Shown here piece by piece: positions 7,571 to 15,514 of a DNA stretch of 64,000 bases. Numbering within the stretch: the stretch's first letter is position 1; each line of letters begins with the position of its first letter. The DNA is taken from positions 62,001 to 126,000 of the forward strand of contig CAWHBN010000013.1 of the NCBI GenBank assembly GCA_963827705.1, read 5' to 3'. The translations under genes and the position numbers were made by a program. This DNA is from JACDAN01 sp963827705. Lineage in GTDB: Bacteria; Actinomycetota; Thermoleophilia; Gaiellales; Gaiellaceae. The notes under the pieces were generated by a model. That model had not been told where the DNA came from. It searched no databases and saw nothing but the letters and a program-made list of their open reading frames with translations.

Positions 7571-9103
7571 GTCGGGACAGGCCGCGAGGACCCGGACGGC
7601 GGGCGCGCTCCTCCTGCCCCGGGGCCAGGCGATCCGAATCGCGACGGACGCCGCGTTGTTCTCGTACCGCAGCTCGTGGAGCTCGGCGCTCGGGTTCGCA
7701 CGGTTCACGAGCACGTAGCGGCCGGGCGCCACGTTCGTCAGGTCGACGTTCTGGCCGTCGAGGCGAGAGTGGTAGCGGTCCGAGAAGCCGACGGAGGTTC
7801 CGGCGTCCACGTCCGATGCGCCCGGCTGGTAGAGGTTGCAGAAGCCCCGGAAGACCGGCCGGAACGTGCGGCCTGCGACCCGGCCGGGAGCCACGCCGTA
7901 GCGGTCGCCGATGCAGAAGCCGCTCTTGCGATCGCGGACGACGACGGAGCCGTCCGCGCGCCGCAGCTCGTAGCGCTGGAAGGCGAAGAGGTGCCAGTGG
8001 GAGTGATCCGGGGTCGCGTTGTAGCGCCAGACGCCGACCTCGGGGTAGGTTCGGAGCGATCCGCCGGTGAGCCGGACCCGCTGGCTGGCGCGCATTGCGC
8101 GTGCCCCCCGTCGTCGGCCGTTGACGATGAACGGGCCGAGCCCCAGGTTGTCGGCCGCCGAGGTGAACCACAGGAGGAAGCGTCTCCCGGTCCGGCGCAC
8201 TTGGAGATCCCGCGGAGGCTGCTGGTCGAAATCGGGCAGGAGCTCGAGCGGACGCTGGATGGGCCGGGCGGTCGGGTGTGCCGGGAGCTGGATCGCCGAG
8301 ACGAGGGCCGCTGCTCCGCCCGAGGCAGGAGCGCCGACGATCTGCTCGACCCCGGTCCGGTCGCTGACGAACACAACGCGCTTGCCGTTGCTCGAGAACG
8401 CGGGCTCGGAGTCGACTGCGGGATCCGCGGTGACCTGCACGACCGCCCGGCTGCGAAGGTCGAGGACGCGGATGTCGGCGGCGCCCGTCTCGTCCGTGAC
8501 GTATGCGAGCCGCCGGCCGTCGGGAGCCCACGAGGGGCTCGACTCGGACGCCGGCGAGCTCGTCACGTTCAGCGGCCGACCGCCCCGGGTTCGGACGACG
8601 AAGAGGTCGCCGCCGGCGGAGAACGCGATCCGCTGTCCTCCGGGCGACCAGGCCGGCTCTTCACCGCGCGCGAGCGTTCGGCCCTCGACGCCGTCGGCTC
8701 GCAGGAGGACGATCGACCCGTTTCGCTCGACCGCAAGTCGCCGTCCGTCCGGGGCCCAGGTGGGCGAGGCTTCCTCGAGCTCGGTTACCGTCAGGCGGCC
8801 GCGGTTCGTTCCGTCCGCGTCGGCGACGTAGACGTCTGCCGCGCCGCCCGCACCGGGAGCGAGATACGCGAGCCGGCGGCCGTCCGGCGACCACGCGGGA
8901 TCGGAGGCGGCTGGAAGGATGAGCCGCGCGCGGCCCCGCCCGGAGACGTAGACGCCTCCGCCCGCCACCTCGGACTTCGAGAAGGCGAGCGTCGCCCACG
9001 GGACCGGCGAGCGCACGGTCGCAGGGCTCGCGAGCGACAGCGTGAGCGCCGCGGCGCCCGCGGCAGCCAGCGAGAGCATCAGCAGTGCGATCCTGGTCGT
9101 CAC
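7538..9103 (-). CDS. secreted TolB-type beta-propeller fused to a lysyl oxidase domain
   Basis: A 521-residue protein starting at GTG 9103, which overlaps the CoA-transferase stop (GTGA). Residues 1-28 form a signal peptide (IALLMLSLAAAGAAALTLSL). Residues about 35-300 carry repeated PD40/TolB blades with WSPDGRRLAY-like motifs. Residues about 330-505 match lysyl oxidase: the copper motif H367-S-H369-W-H371 in PDHSHWHLFAFQRYEL, a lysine in RDRKSGFC and a tyrosine in FSDRYHSRLDGQNVDLTNV, the two residues expected to form the lysyl-tyrosyl-quinone cofactor. A secreted copper amine oxidase acting on wall or matrix proteins is inferred. Its tail overlaps the HAD gene. Confidence 0.87.
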   Translation of the reverse strand: MTTRIALLMLSLAAAGAAALTLSLASPATVRSPVPWATLAFSKSEVAGGGVYVSGRGRARLILPAASDPAWSPDGRRLAYLAPGAGGAADVYVADADGTNRGRLTVTELEEASPTWAPDGRRLAVERNGSIVLLRADGVEGRTLARGEEPAWSPGGQRIAFSAGGDLFVVRTRGGRPLNVTSSPASESSPSWAPDGRRLAYVTDETGAADIRVLDLRSRAVVQVTADPAVDSEPAFSSNGKRVVFVSDRTGVEQIVGAPASGGAAALVSAIQLPAHPTARPIQRPLELLPDFDQQPPRDLQVRRTGRRFLLWFTSAADNLGLGPFIVNGRRRGARAMRASQRVRLTGGSLRTYPEVGVWRYNATPDHSHWHLFAFQRYELRRADGSVVVRDRKSGFCIGDRYGVAPGRVAGRTFRPVFRGFCNLYQPGASDVDAGTSVGFSDRYHSRLDGQNVDLTNVAPGRYVLVNRANPSAELHELRYENNAASVAIRIAWPRGRRSAPAVRVLAACPDSDRCQPDRGR

Positions 9104-10033
9104 GCGAGCTCCACCGCGGCTTCTTCGATTGTCGCGACCGGGCCGACGGAGACGTCCTCGCCGTCGAAGAGCTCGAGCCAGGCCGCGAGCGGCTTCGACG
9201 CGATCCGCTCCGCGAGGGCGTCGCCGATCTCCACCTGGGCGTCCGGGTCGAAATGCCGGTCGGTCAGGTCCGACAGCTCGAGCAGTTCGCACAGGCGCGC
9301 AAAGAAGTGGCTTTCCAGCGCGGCGATCGTGAGGTGGCGCCCGTCGGCCGTCGCGTAGATGCCGTAGCAGGCAAGCCCGCCCGGTCAGCAGCCTGGGGAT
9401 CGGCTCGCCGCCGAGTCGGTGCGAGACCAGCCTGTGCGCGCTGTGCGTCATCGAGACGACGATGCGCGCCCCGCGGCCCGTTCGCTCACGCTGGAAGAGT
9501 GCGGCGAGGATCCGCGTGACCGCCGTCAGCGCTCCGCCGGCGAGGTCGGCGATCTGGGTGGGCGGCAGAGTCGGAGCCGTGTCCGCGAGCACACCCGCCC
9601 AGCCGAGGTAGTTGAGGTCGTGGCCGGCGCGGTTCACGTGGCGGCCGCGGCTGCCGAAGCCGGTCAGCGAGCAGTAGACGACCGATTCCGGGAGCTCGTC
9701 CGGCCCGACGCCGAGACGCTCGACGACGCCCGGCCGGAAGCTCTCGAGGACGACGTCGGCGCCGGCGCAGAGCGCGCGACCCTGCTCGGGCTCGGTCTTC
9801 AGGTCGAGGAGCACGGTCTCCTTGCCGGCGTTCATCGCCTCGTGCCAGGTCGGCGCGAGCTCGGCCATCGGGTCTCCACCCGGCGGCAGCAGCCGGATCA
9901 CGCGCGCGCCCAGCTCGAGGAGCTCCCGGCTGGCGAACGGCCCCGGCAGGTGGCGGCTCAGGTCGACGACGGTCACGCCATCCAACGGCCTCACGGCCGC
10001 GGGGAAGCTATCAGCGGCGTTGGGCGTTCTCAT
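9100..10033 (-). pseudogene. CaiB/BaiF family III CoA-transferase, frameshifted by one base
   Basis: The N-terminal 200 residues (RPLDGVTVVDLSRHLPGPFA, later LTGFGSRGRH and NRAGHDLNYLGWAG) are a clear class III CoA-transferase, possibly alpha-methylacyl-CoA racemase-like. Near 9380-9382 the frame is lost. Removing one base of the plus-strand CCC restores LLTGGLACYGIYATADGRH and continues to a TGA at 9100-9102, giving about 310 residues. As it stands the frame instead fuses into the next gene. The restored stop overlaps the GTG of the propeller-lysyl oxidase gene. An assembly error is more likely than decay because the downstream frame is fully conserved. Confidence 0.8.
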
Positions 10034-10038
10034 CGCCT

Positions 10039-11043
10039 TCAGGCGGCCGCGATGAACGTCGCCTCGTGGCCGCGGCGATTCGCGTCCGAGAGCCGGTCCT
10101 CGTCCAGCGCTCCGATCTTCAGCAGCAGCTCGAACTCGTCGCGCAGATGGGTTCGCATCATCTCCGGGCCGTCGGTGGCGATCGTGAACGGCACCTCGTG
10201 CTGGGTGAAGGCGCGGAACGTGTCCCGGACGGCATCCTCGTTCTCCAGCGCCTTCGTGAGCAGGTTCGACGTCGGGCAGATCTCGAGGACGATCTCGGCC
10301 TCGCGAAGCTGCTCCATCAGCTTGGGATCCTGGGCGGCGAGGATGCCGTGACCGATCCGGTCCGGCCGCAGGGTCGAGACCACCTCGCGGATCTCCGCGA
10401 TTCCGAACTCGCCGCCCTCCTCGCCGACGTGGATCGTCACGCCGAGGCCGGCCTCCCGCGCCTGCTCGATCAGCGGAAGGAGGTCGCGGTACGGGTACGG
10501 CCCCGCGCCGTCGGGGCGGGGCCCGGCGATGTCGATCCCGACGATTCCGCGCGGTGCGTAGCGGATCGCCTTTTCCACGATGATCGCGTTCTGCCGCTCG
10601 GTGAACGTCCTGTCCATCATCAGGATCAGCCCGGCGCGCACCTGCGAGTACTCGAGGCTCGCGCGGTCGAGCCCGCGGATCGCGGCGACGATGATGTGGT
10701 CGAGGTCGCGCTCACCGCCCCGGTTCCGCTTCATCGGGTTGAAGCGGAGCTCGAGCGTCGTGATCCCCTGCGAGCGGTACGCCCCGCCGATCGCCGCATG
10801 CACCGACCGCTCGACGGCGAGGGGACTCGACTGGATCAGCTCCGTCCACTTGTAGATCTGGTCGAGCGCCGCCAGGTCGGCGACGCCCCGCGGGTCGGAC
10901 ACGGTGACCAGCCCGTCGAACTCCCAGTAGTCCTTGACCGGAAGCGAGATGCCCTGCTCGTGCGCGAGCGTCCACATGATCTCGGTCGCGACCGAGCCCC
11001 CGAGATGGGTATGGAGCTCCGCGAGGCCGTTCGGAGTCGGCAT
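10039..11043 (-). CDS. adenosine deaminase-family amidohydrolase
   Basis: A 334-residue zinc-dependent purine deaminase-fold protein. The ligands are visible: H11 and H13 (ELHTHLGG), H205 with catalytic E208 (IHVGEEGG), H232 (RIGHGI) and D291 (ATDGPEMM). In classical adenosine deaminase the zinc aspartate is followed by a second Asp that contacts the purine; here it is Gly292, so the substrate may differ from adenosine. ATG 11043 gives a compact N-terminus beginning directly at the metal motif. It heads a minus-strand run with the CoA-transferase (5-bp gap). Confidence 0.88.
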   Translation of the reverse strand: MPTPNGLAELHTHLGGSVATEIMWTLAHEQGISLPVKDYWEFDGLVTVSDPRGVADLAALDQIYKWTELIQSSPLAVERSVHAAIGGAYRSQGITTLELRFNPMKRNRGGERDLDHIIVAAIRGLDRASLEYSQVRAGLILMMDRTFTERQNAIIVEKAIRYAPRGIVGIDIAGPRPDGAGPYPYRDLLPLIEQAREAGLGVTIHVGEEGGEFGIAEIREVVSTLRPDRIGHGILAAQDPKLMEQLREAEIVLEICPTSNLLTKALENEDAVRDTFRAFTQHEVPFTIATDGPEMMRTHLRDEFELLLKIGALDEDRLSDANRRGHEATFIAAA

Positions 11044-11075
11044 CGCGCGAGCCTAGCGGCCCGCTCAGTCAAGCT

Positions 11076-11756
11076 ATGCCCATGAAGAAGGACGACCTCT
11101 ACGCGCGTCCGGTCGAGGAATTCACGAAGGCGCGCGACGAGCTCGCGAAGGAGCTCCGCAAAGCGGGCAAGAAGGAGGCCGCCGACGAGGTCAAGTCGCT
11201 GCGGAAGCCCTCGGTCTCCGCCTGGGCGGTGAACCAGGCCGTCCGTCGCCGCCCGCAGGAGGCGAAGGCGCTCGTGAAGGCCGGCGACGAGCTGCGAAAG
11301 GCGCAGCGCGGGGTCGTCAGCGGCCGGGATCCCGCACAGCTACGCGAGGCGAACTCGGCGCACCGGCGGCTGGTCGAGGAGCTGACGGACGAGGCACGAG
11401 CGGCGCTCGAGGAGCGCGGCGCCGCAGCGGCCGGCACGGTGACCCGGGTGGCGCAGACGCTGCGCGCCGCGTCCATCGACAAGGAAGCCTCGAAGGCCCT
11501 GACTGCCGGAACGCTTGCCGAGGACGTCGAACAGGCGGGATTCGGGCCGCTGCTCGCCGCGGTTCCGTCCGGCGCCGGGTCGCGGCCGCGCCGGGCGAAG
11601 TCGGCGCCGAAAGCCAAGCCGGCCCCAAAGCCCAAGCCGGCGCCGAAGCCGAAACCCGATCCCAATGCTGCAAAGCGGAAACGGCTCGAGGAGCAGCTCG
11701 CCAAGGCGCAGGCCCGCGTTCGGGAGCTCGAGGAACGGCTCGAAGGGCTGAAATAA
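11076..11756 (+). CDS. hypothetical Lys/Ala-rich protein with Pro-Lys repeat and coiled coil
   Basis: A 226-residue soluble, very basic protein of unknown function. The N-terminal 120 residues are mostly helical (VEEFTKARDELAKELRKAG, SVSAWAVNQAVRRRPQEAK). A low-complexity linker of KPAPKPK repeats lies at about residues 170-195, and a C-terminal coiled coil follows (LEEQLAKAQARVRELEERLE). No catalytic motif is visible. The composition suggests binding to nucleic acid or another acidic partner, which is inference. It lies divergent from the deaminase with 32 bp between starts; ATG 11076 or ATG 11082 are both possible. Confidence 0.75.
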   Translation: MPMKKDDLYARPVEEFTKARDELAKELRKAGKKEAADEVKSLRKPSVSAWAVNQAVRRRPQEAKALVKAGDELRKAQRGVVSGRDPAQLREANSAHRRLVEELTDEARAALEERGAAAAGTVTRVAQTLRAASIDKEASKALTAGTLAEDVEQAGFGPLLAAVPSGAGSRPRRAKSAPKAKPAPKPKPAPKPKPDPNAAKRKRLEEQLAKAQARVRELEERLEGLK

Positions 11757-11805
11757 CCATGCGCCGAAGGCCGAGCCGCACCACGCCTGGGTAGGGTCCC
11801 CGCCG

Positions 11806-12942
11806 ATGAAGGTCGGGATCGTCGTCCCCTTTTCGTGGTCCTTCTGGGGCGCCGTCGTCGAGCATGCGGAGCTCCAGGCCGAGGCGCTCCGGGGGCTCGG
11901 CATCGAGACCCGGACGATCATCGGCAACGACCCGCCGGGCCAGTTCACGCGGGCGCTCCACCCCCGCGAGGGGCGTGACGGGCCGCCGCCGCCGGACGTG
12001 ATTCCCGTGGGCCGCTCAGCGATCGTTCCGGCCAACGGGTCGCTCCCGAACATCATCCTCGGCCCCCGCTCGGTCTGGCGAATCAAGCAGGCGCTCGAGC
12101 GGGAGCGGTTCGACCTGCTCCACCTCCACGAGCCGCTGACGCCGACGCTCTGCATCGCGTCGCTCGCGATGGCGAAGTGCCCCGTCGTCGCGACGTTCCA
12201 CGCCTCGGGCGAGCTCGTCTGGGCGAGGTGGTCGATACCGGTCTGGGGCTTCCTGCTCGACCGGATCGATGCCCGTATCGCGGTGTCGGAGCAGGCGAGG
12301 GCCTCGGCGAACCGGTACTCGCCCGCCGACTACGACGTGATTCCGAACGGCGTGCTGATCCCGCCTGAGGCCGACCCTGCCGGCCGCGAGAACCGCATCC
12401 TCTTCGTCGGGCGCCAGGAGGCTCGCAAGGGCCTGTCGATCCTGCTCCGCGCCTGGCCGGAGATCCGCCGCCGGACCGGCGCAACCCTGCGTGTCATCGG
12501 CGCCGACCCACTGGCGGTCAGGCTCCTGATGGCGAAGCTCCGCACGCCGTCCGACGGGATCGAGATCCTCGGTTTTCTGCCCCAGGAGCGGCTGACGGAA
12601 GAGCTGCTCGGCGCCAAGGCGATGGCCGCGCCGTCGCTTGGCGGCGAGAGCTTCGGGATGGTGCTGACCCGCGCCTTCGCCTGCGCGACCCCGGTTGTCG
12701 CCTCGGACATCGAGGGATACCGGGAGGTCATGACGAGCGAAGTCGGCATCAGCGTCCCACCCGGCGACCCTGCAGCCCTTGCCGACGCCATGACGAGGCT
12801 GCTTGCCGACGAGGAGGCTCGCTGCCACGCCGGCCTTGCGGCTCGCCGGCTGGCCGAGGAGCGCTATTCCTGGGACGGGATCGGCCGCCGCCTCGCCGGC
12901 GTGTACGAGCAGGTGCTCGAACGGGTGCCGGTCGCCGCGTGA
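11806..12942 (+). CDS. GT4-family glycosyltransferase (PimA-like)
   Basis: A 378-residue GT-B enzyme. The N-terminal Rossmann half holds MKVGIVVPFSWSFWGAVVEH and FDLLHLHEPLTPTLC; the C-terminal half holds ILFVGRQEARKGLSILLRA and the donor-binding E-x7-E region in SLGGESFGMVLTRAFACATP. The sequence resembles phosphatidyl-myo-inositol mannosyltransferases, membrane-associated enzymes that start phosphatidylinositol mannoside synthesis with GDP-mannose; the exact acceptor is inferred. The stop overlaps the GTG of the following flippase-like gene, suggesting that the two act on the same lipid-linked glycan. Confidence 0.88.
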   Translation: MKVGIVVPFSWSFWGAVVEHAELQAEALRGLGIETRTIIGNDPPGQFTRALHPREGRDGPPPPDVIPVGRSAIVPANGSLPNIILGPRSVWRIKQALERERFDLLHLHEPLTPTLCIASLAMAKCPVVATFHASGELVWARWSIPVWGFLLDRIDARIAVSEQARASANRYSPADYDVIPNGVLIPPEADPAGRENRILFVGRQEARKGLSILLRAWPEIRRRTGATLRVIGADPLAVRLLMAKLRTPSDGIEILGFLPQERLTEELLGAKAMAAPSLGGESFGMVLTRAFACATPVVASDIEGYREVMTSEVGISVPPGDPAALADAMTRLLADEEARCHAGLAARRLAEERYSWDGIGRRLAGVYEQVLERVPVAA

Positions 12943-13991
12943 CGATCTCGCGGCGTCACCTCGTGCGCGCGGCTCTCATCCTGCCGGGGATCGCTGCGCT
13001 GCTCCTGCTGCTCTGGTGGCGGGGCCCCGACTGGGGCCTCGTCGGCGACGCCTTCGAAGCCGTCTCCTGGCGTTGGGTGGGCGTCGCCCTCGTCCTGAAT
13101 CTCGCGTCGGTGCTCGTGCGCGCGGTCTCGTGGAACGTCGTGATCCGGCAGGCGATGCCTCGCTCGCAACAGCCGCCGTTCGCGAACGTCTTCTCGGCGT
13201 TCGCGGTCGGCCTCCTTGCCAACGCGGTGCTCCCGGGGCGGATCGGCGAGCTTGCCCGCGTCGGCGTCCTCGCCAGGTGGACGCCTCGGGGCCAGGGGAC
13301 GACCGGCCGGCTGCTCGGGACCGTGTTCGCGCACCGCCTGTTCGACCTGGTTCCAGCTCTGCTGTTGACGGCGTTCGTGCTGGCGACGACGCGGATCCCG
13401 CACTGGGCGGTCACGAGCCTCGAGCTCGTCGCCGTCGTCGGCATCGCGCTCTTTCTCGCCGCGATCCTGGTTGCGGGCCGCGAGCTGAGCCCGCTGCCGG
13501 AAGGAGCACTCGCCATCCGTCGACTGCTGGCGATGGCCCAGCGCGGGCTTCACGTCCTGCGCAAGCCAAGGGCTGCGGCAGTGGCTGCCGTGCTGCAGAC
13601 GACGGGCTGGCTGATCCAGCTGTTCGCCGTCTGGTCGATGATGGCGGCGTTCGGCATCGACGCACCGATCTCTGCCGCGGCCGTCGTCCTGCTGTTGATG
13701 AACGTCGCGACCATCTTCCCGCTCTGGCCGGGGAACATCGGCCTGCTCCAGGCGGTCGTCGCGCTGCCGCTCGTCTCCTACGGCGTCGCCTACTCGACCG
13801 GCCTCGCCTTCGGGCTCGGCCTCCAGGTGCTGGAGATGTCGGTCGGCGTGGGCGTTGGCCTGATCTTCCTCATGCGCGAGGGTCTGTCGCTCGAGACCCT
13901 GCGCCGGATGCCGGACGAGGAGTCGGACGAGTCAGTCGTCGAGGAGCTCAGGCCGGCGGCGCCGCGTGAACGCGCTCGCATGTCCGGCTAG
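12939..13991 (+). CDS. lysylphosphatidylglycerol synthase TM region/UPF0104 flippase-like membrane protein
   Basis: A 350-residue protein with about eight transmembrane segments (LILPGIAALLLLLWW, WVGVALVLNLASVLVRAVSW, LLLMNVATIFPLWPGNIGLL). The motifs NAVLPGRIGELARV and FPLWPGNIGLLQAVVALPL are the conserved loops of the LPG_synthase_TM (PF03706) family, members of which act as lipid or glycolipid flippases. GTG 12939 overlaps the TGA of the glycosyltransferase. The last 26 bases overlap the start of the glycerate kinase gene. Moving the preceding enzyme's glycolipid across the membrane is a plausible, unproven role. Confidence 0.88.
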   Translation: MTISRRHLVRAALILPGIAALLLLLWWRGPDWGLVGDAFEAVSWRWVGVALVLNLASVLVRAVSWNVVIRQAMPRSQQPPFANVFSAFAVGLLANAVLPGRIGELARVGVLARWTPRGQGTTGRLLGTVFAHRLFDLVPALLLTAFVLATTRIPHWAVTSLELVAVVGIALFLAAILVAGRELSPLPEGALAIRRLLAMAQRGLHVLRKPRAAAVAAVLQTTGWLIQLFAVWSMMAAFGIDAPISAAAVVLLLMNVATIFPLWPGNIGLLQAVVALPLVSYGVAYSTGLAFGLGLQVLEMSVGVGVGLIFLMREGLSLETLRRMPDEESDESVVEELRPAAPRERARMSG

Positions 13992-14889
13992 CCTCAAGGG
14001 CGTTCTCTCCGCCCGGGAGGCTGCAGCCGCCCTCGCGGAAGGGCTCGGAGGCGCAGTCGAGCTTCCGGTCGCCGACGGCGGGGACGGGACGCTCGACGTG
14101 CTCGCGCCGGCGCTCCGCGGCGAGTGGCGGGAGGCAGAGGTCTCGGATCCATTCGGGCGGCCGGTCGTGGCGCGCTGGCTGCTCCATGACGGCTCCGCGC
14201 TCGTCGAATCCGCGCAGGCGGTGGGGCTGGGCCTGGTCGCAGAGGGCGAGCGAGATCCGTTGCGGGCGTCGAGCCGAGGCCTGGGCGAGCTCCTCGCCGA
14301 GGTGCAGGACGCCGATCCTGCGGAGATCGTCGTCTTCCTCGGCGGCACGGCGACCGTGGACGGCGGCGCGGGGCTCATGGAGGTGCTCGGCGGTTTCCGC
14401 GTGCCGGTTCGGGCCGCCTGCGACGTGCGCGCGCCCCTCGTCGACGCAGCTCGGATCTTCGCCGCCCAAAAAGGCGCCACGCCCGAGCAGGCGGCCGAGC
14501 TGGAGCGGCGTCTCCTGGAAAGGCGGTCGCTCGCGCCCTTTCGCGAGCTTCCTGGGGCCGGGGCGGCGGGCGGGCTCGGCGCCGCATTGGCGGCCCTTGG
14601 CGCCGAGCTCGTAGAGGGCGCAAGTCTCGTCCTCGACCTCCTCGGCTTCCGGGCCCGGCTGGACGGCGTCGATCTCGTCGTCACCGGCGAGGGGACGGTG
14701 GACGGGACGACCTGGATGGGCAAAGCGCCGGGCGAGGTCGTCCGGCTTTGCGCGGAGCTCGGCGTGCGCTGCGCGCTCTTCGGCGGCCGAGTCGCGGAGC
14801 TGCCAGACGGCGTCGAGGTCTACGAGCTCAGCGGCGATCCCGCGCAGGCGCGCGAGGATCTCGTCGCGCTGGGTCGGCGGTTGGCCTAG
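13966..14889 (+). CDS. glycerate kinase (GarK/GlxK type)
   Basis: A 307-residue cytosolic kinase for D-glycerate. ASLKGVLSAREAAAALAEGL is the phosphate-loop start seen as SFKGSLSA in the family, followed by LPVADGGDGTLDVL, FLGGTATVDGGAGLMEVLGG, LPGAGAAGGLGAALAALGA and VVTGEGTVDGTTWMGKAP, all signature blocks. It is about 60 residues shorter than the usual 370-380, mostly in the middle and at the C-terminus. The GTG start lies 26 bases inside the previous gene, so translation is coupled. Whether it makes 2- or 3-phosphoglycerate is not evident. Confidence 0.9.
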   Translation: MNALACPASLKGVLSAREAAAALAEGLGGAVELPVADGGDGTLDVLAPALRGEWREAEVSDPFGRPVVARWLLHDGSALVESAQAVGLGLVAEGERDPLRASSRGLGELLAEVQDADPAEIVVFLGGTATVDGGAGLMEVLGGFRVPVRAACDVRAPLVDAARIFAAQKGATPEQAAELERRLLERRSLAPFRELPGAGAAGGLGAALAALGAELVEGASLVLDLLGFRARLDGVDLVVTGEGTVDGTTWMGKAPGEVVRLCAELGVRCALFGGRVAELPDGVEVYELSGDPAQAREDLVALGRRLA

Positions 14890-15296
14890 GTCTCGTCCGG
14901 GCCGTACGTCTTCGCGAAGGCCTGGAGGAGCTTCCATGCGATCGAGGCATGGCCCTCGACGAGCGGCCGGAAGTCCCAGAACGTCATCCCGTGTGCGGTC
15001 AGGTCGCTCTCGGCCGTGACGGACGCGGTCCTCGCGCTCTGAGCGATCAGCGCGATCTCGCCGAAGTAGTCGCCCGGCCCGAGCCGGCGCTTCTCCTCAC
15101 CGTGCACCGTGACCTTGGCGTTGCCGTCCTCGATCACGAAGAAGCCGACGCCGCTCTCGCCCTCGCGGGCGATCTCCTGGCCCGCGGAGAACTGGCGGCG
15201 CTTCATCGTCGCCGCGATCTGCGCGAGCTCCTTGTCGTTCAGATCGGAGAAGAGCGGGACGTCCTTGAGGAGCTGGGTGGTGTTCTGGTCGGCCAT
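14886..15296 (-). CDS. cyclic nucleotide-binding domain protein (Crp-like, no HTH)
   Basis: A 136-residue protein that is almost only a cNMP-binding beta barrel: LKDVPLFSDLNDKELAQIA, EIAREGESGVGFFVIEDGNA, the phosphate-binding cassette GPGDYFGEIALIAQSARTAS and the C-helix start. No DNA-binding domain follows, so it is a stand-alone sensor or scaffold. The cassette retains GE but has SARTA instead of the strict R-T-A context of cAMP receptors, so ligand identity is open. ATG 15296 is chosen because upstream residues are antisense to xseB. It converges on glycerate kinase with a 4-nt overlap. Confidence 0.87.
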   Translation of the reverse strand: MADQNTTQLLKDVPLFSDLNDKELAQIAATMKRRQFSAGQEIAREGESGVGFFVIEDGNAKVTVHGEEKRRLGPGDYFGEIALIAQSARTASVTAESDLTAHGMTFWDFRPLVEGHASIAWKLLQAFAKTYGPDET

Positions 15297-15307
15297 CGGG
15301 CCGGATT

Positions 15308-15514
15308 CTAAGCAGACTCTGTCGGACGCACCGCGTCCACCCTGCGGGCGAGCTCCTCGATCTTGCCCTGCGCCGAGTCGAGCTTGTCGGAGCAGAGGCG
15401 GTAGAGCTCCTCGCCTCGCTCCCAGAGCGTGATCGCCTCGTCCAGGTCGGCCTGCCCGCTCTCGAGCTGCTGGACGATCCGCTCCAGCTCCTTCTGTGCC
15501 TCCTCGAACGTCAC
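15308..15514 (-). CDS. xseB: exodeoxyribonuclease VII small subunit
   Basis: A 68-residue helical hairpin protein (TFEEAQKELERIVQQLESGQ, then DLDEAITLWERGEELYRLCS), typical of XseB. It packs on XseA to form the exonuclease that degrades single-stranded DNA into acid-soluble oligonucleotides in mismatch repair and recombination. The GTG start overlaps the stop of xseA by 4 nt (GTGA), giving the usual xseA-xseB coupling. Length is normal for the family. Confidence 0.95.
   Translation of the reverse strand: MTFEEAQKELERIVQQLESGQADLDEAITLWERGEELYRLCSDKLDSAQGKIEELARRVDAVRPTESA

Noticed and set aside
7676..9358. 560-codon open frame antisense to the propeller-lysyl oxidase gene
   Set aside because: Composition is Arg/Ala/Val-rich without any domain, while the minus-strand frame has clear propeller and oxidase motifs.
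7538..10033. An 831-residue CoA-transferase/propeller/oxidase fusion
   Set aside because: The middle (about residues 215-310) is out-of-frame sequence; removing one base gives two normal genes with a 4-nt overlap.
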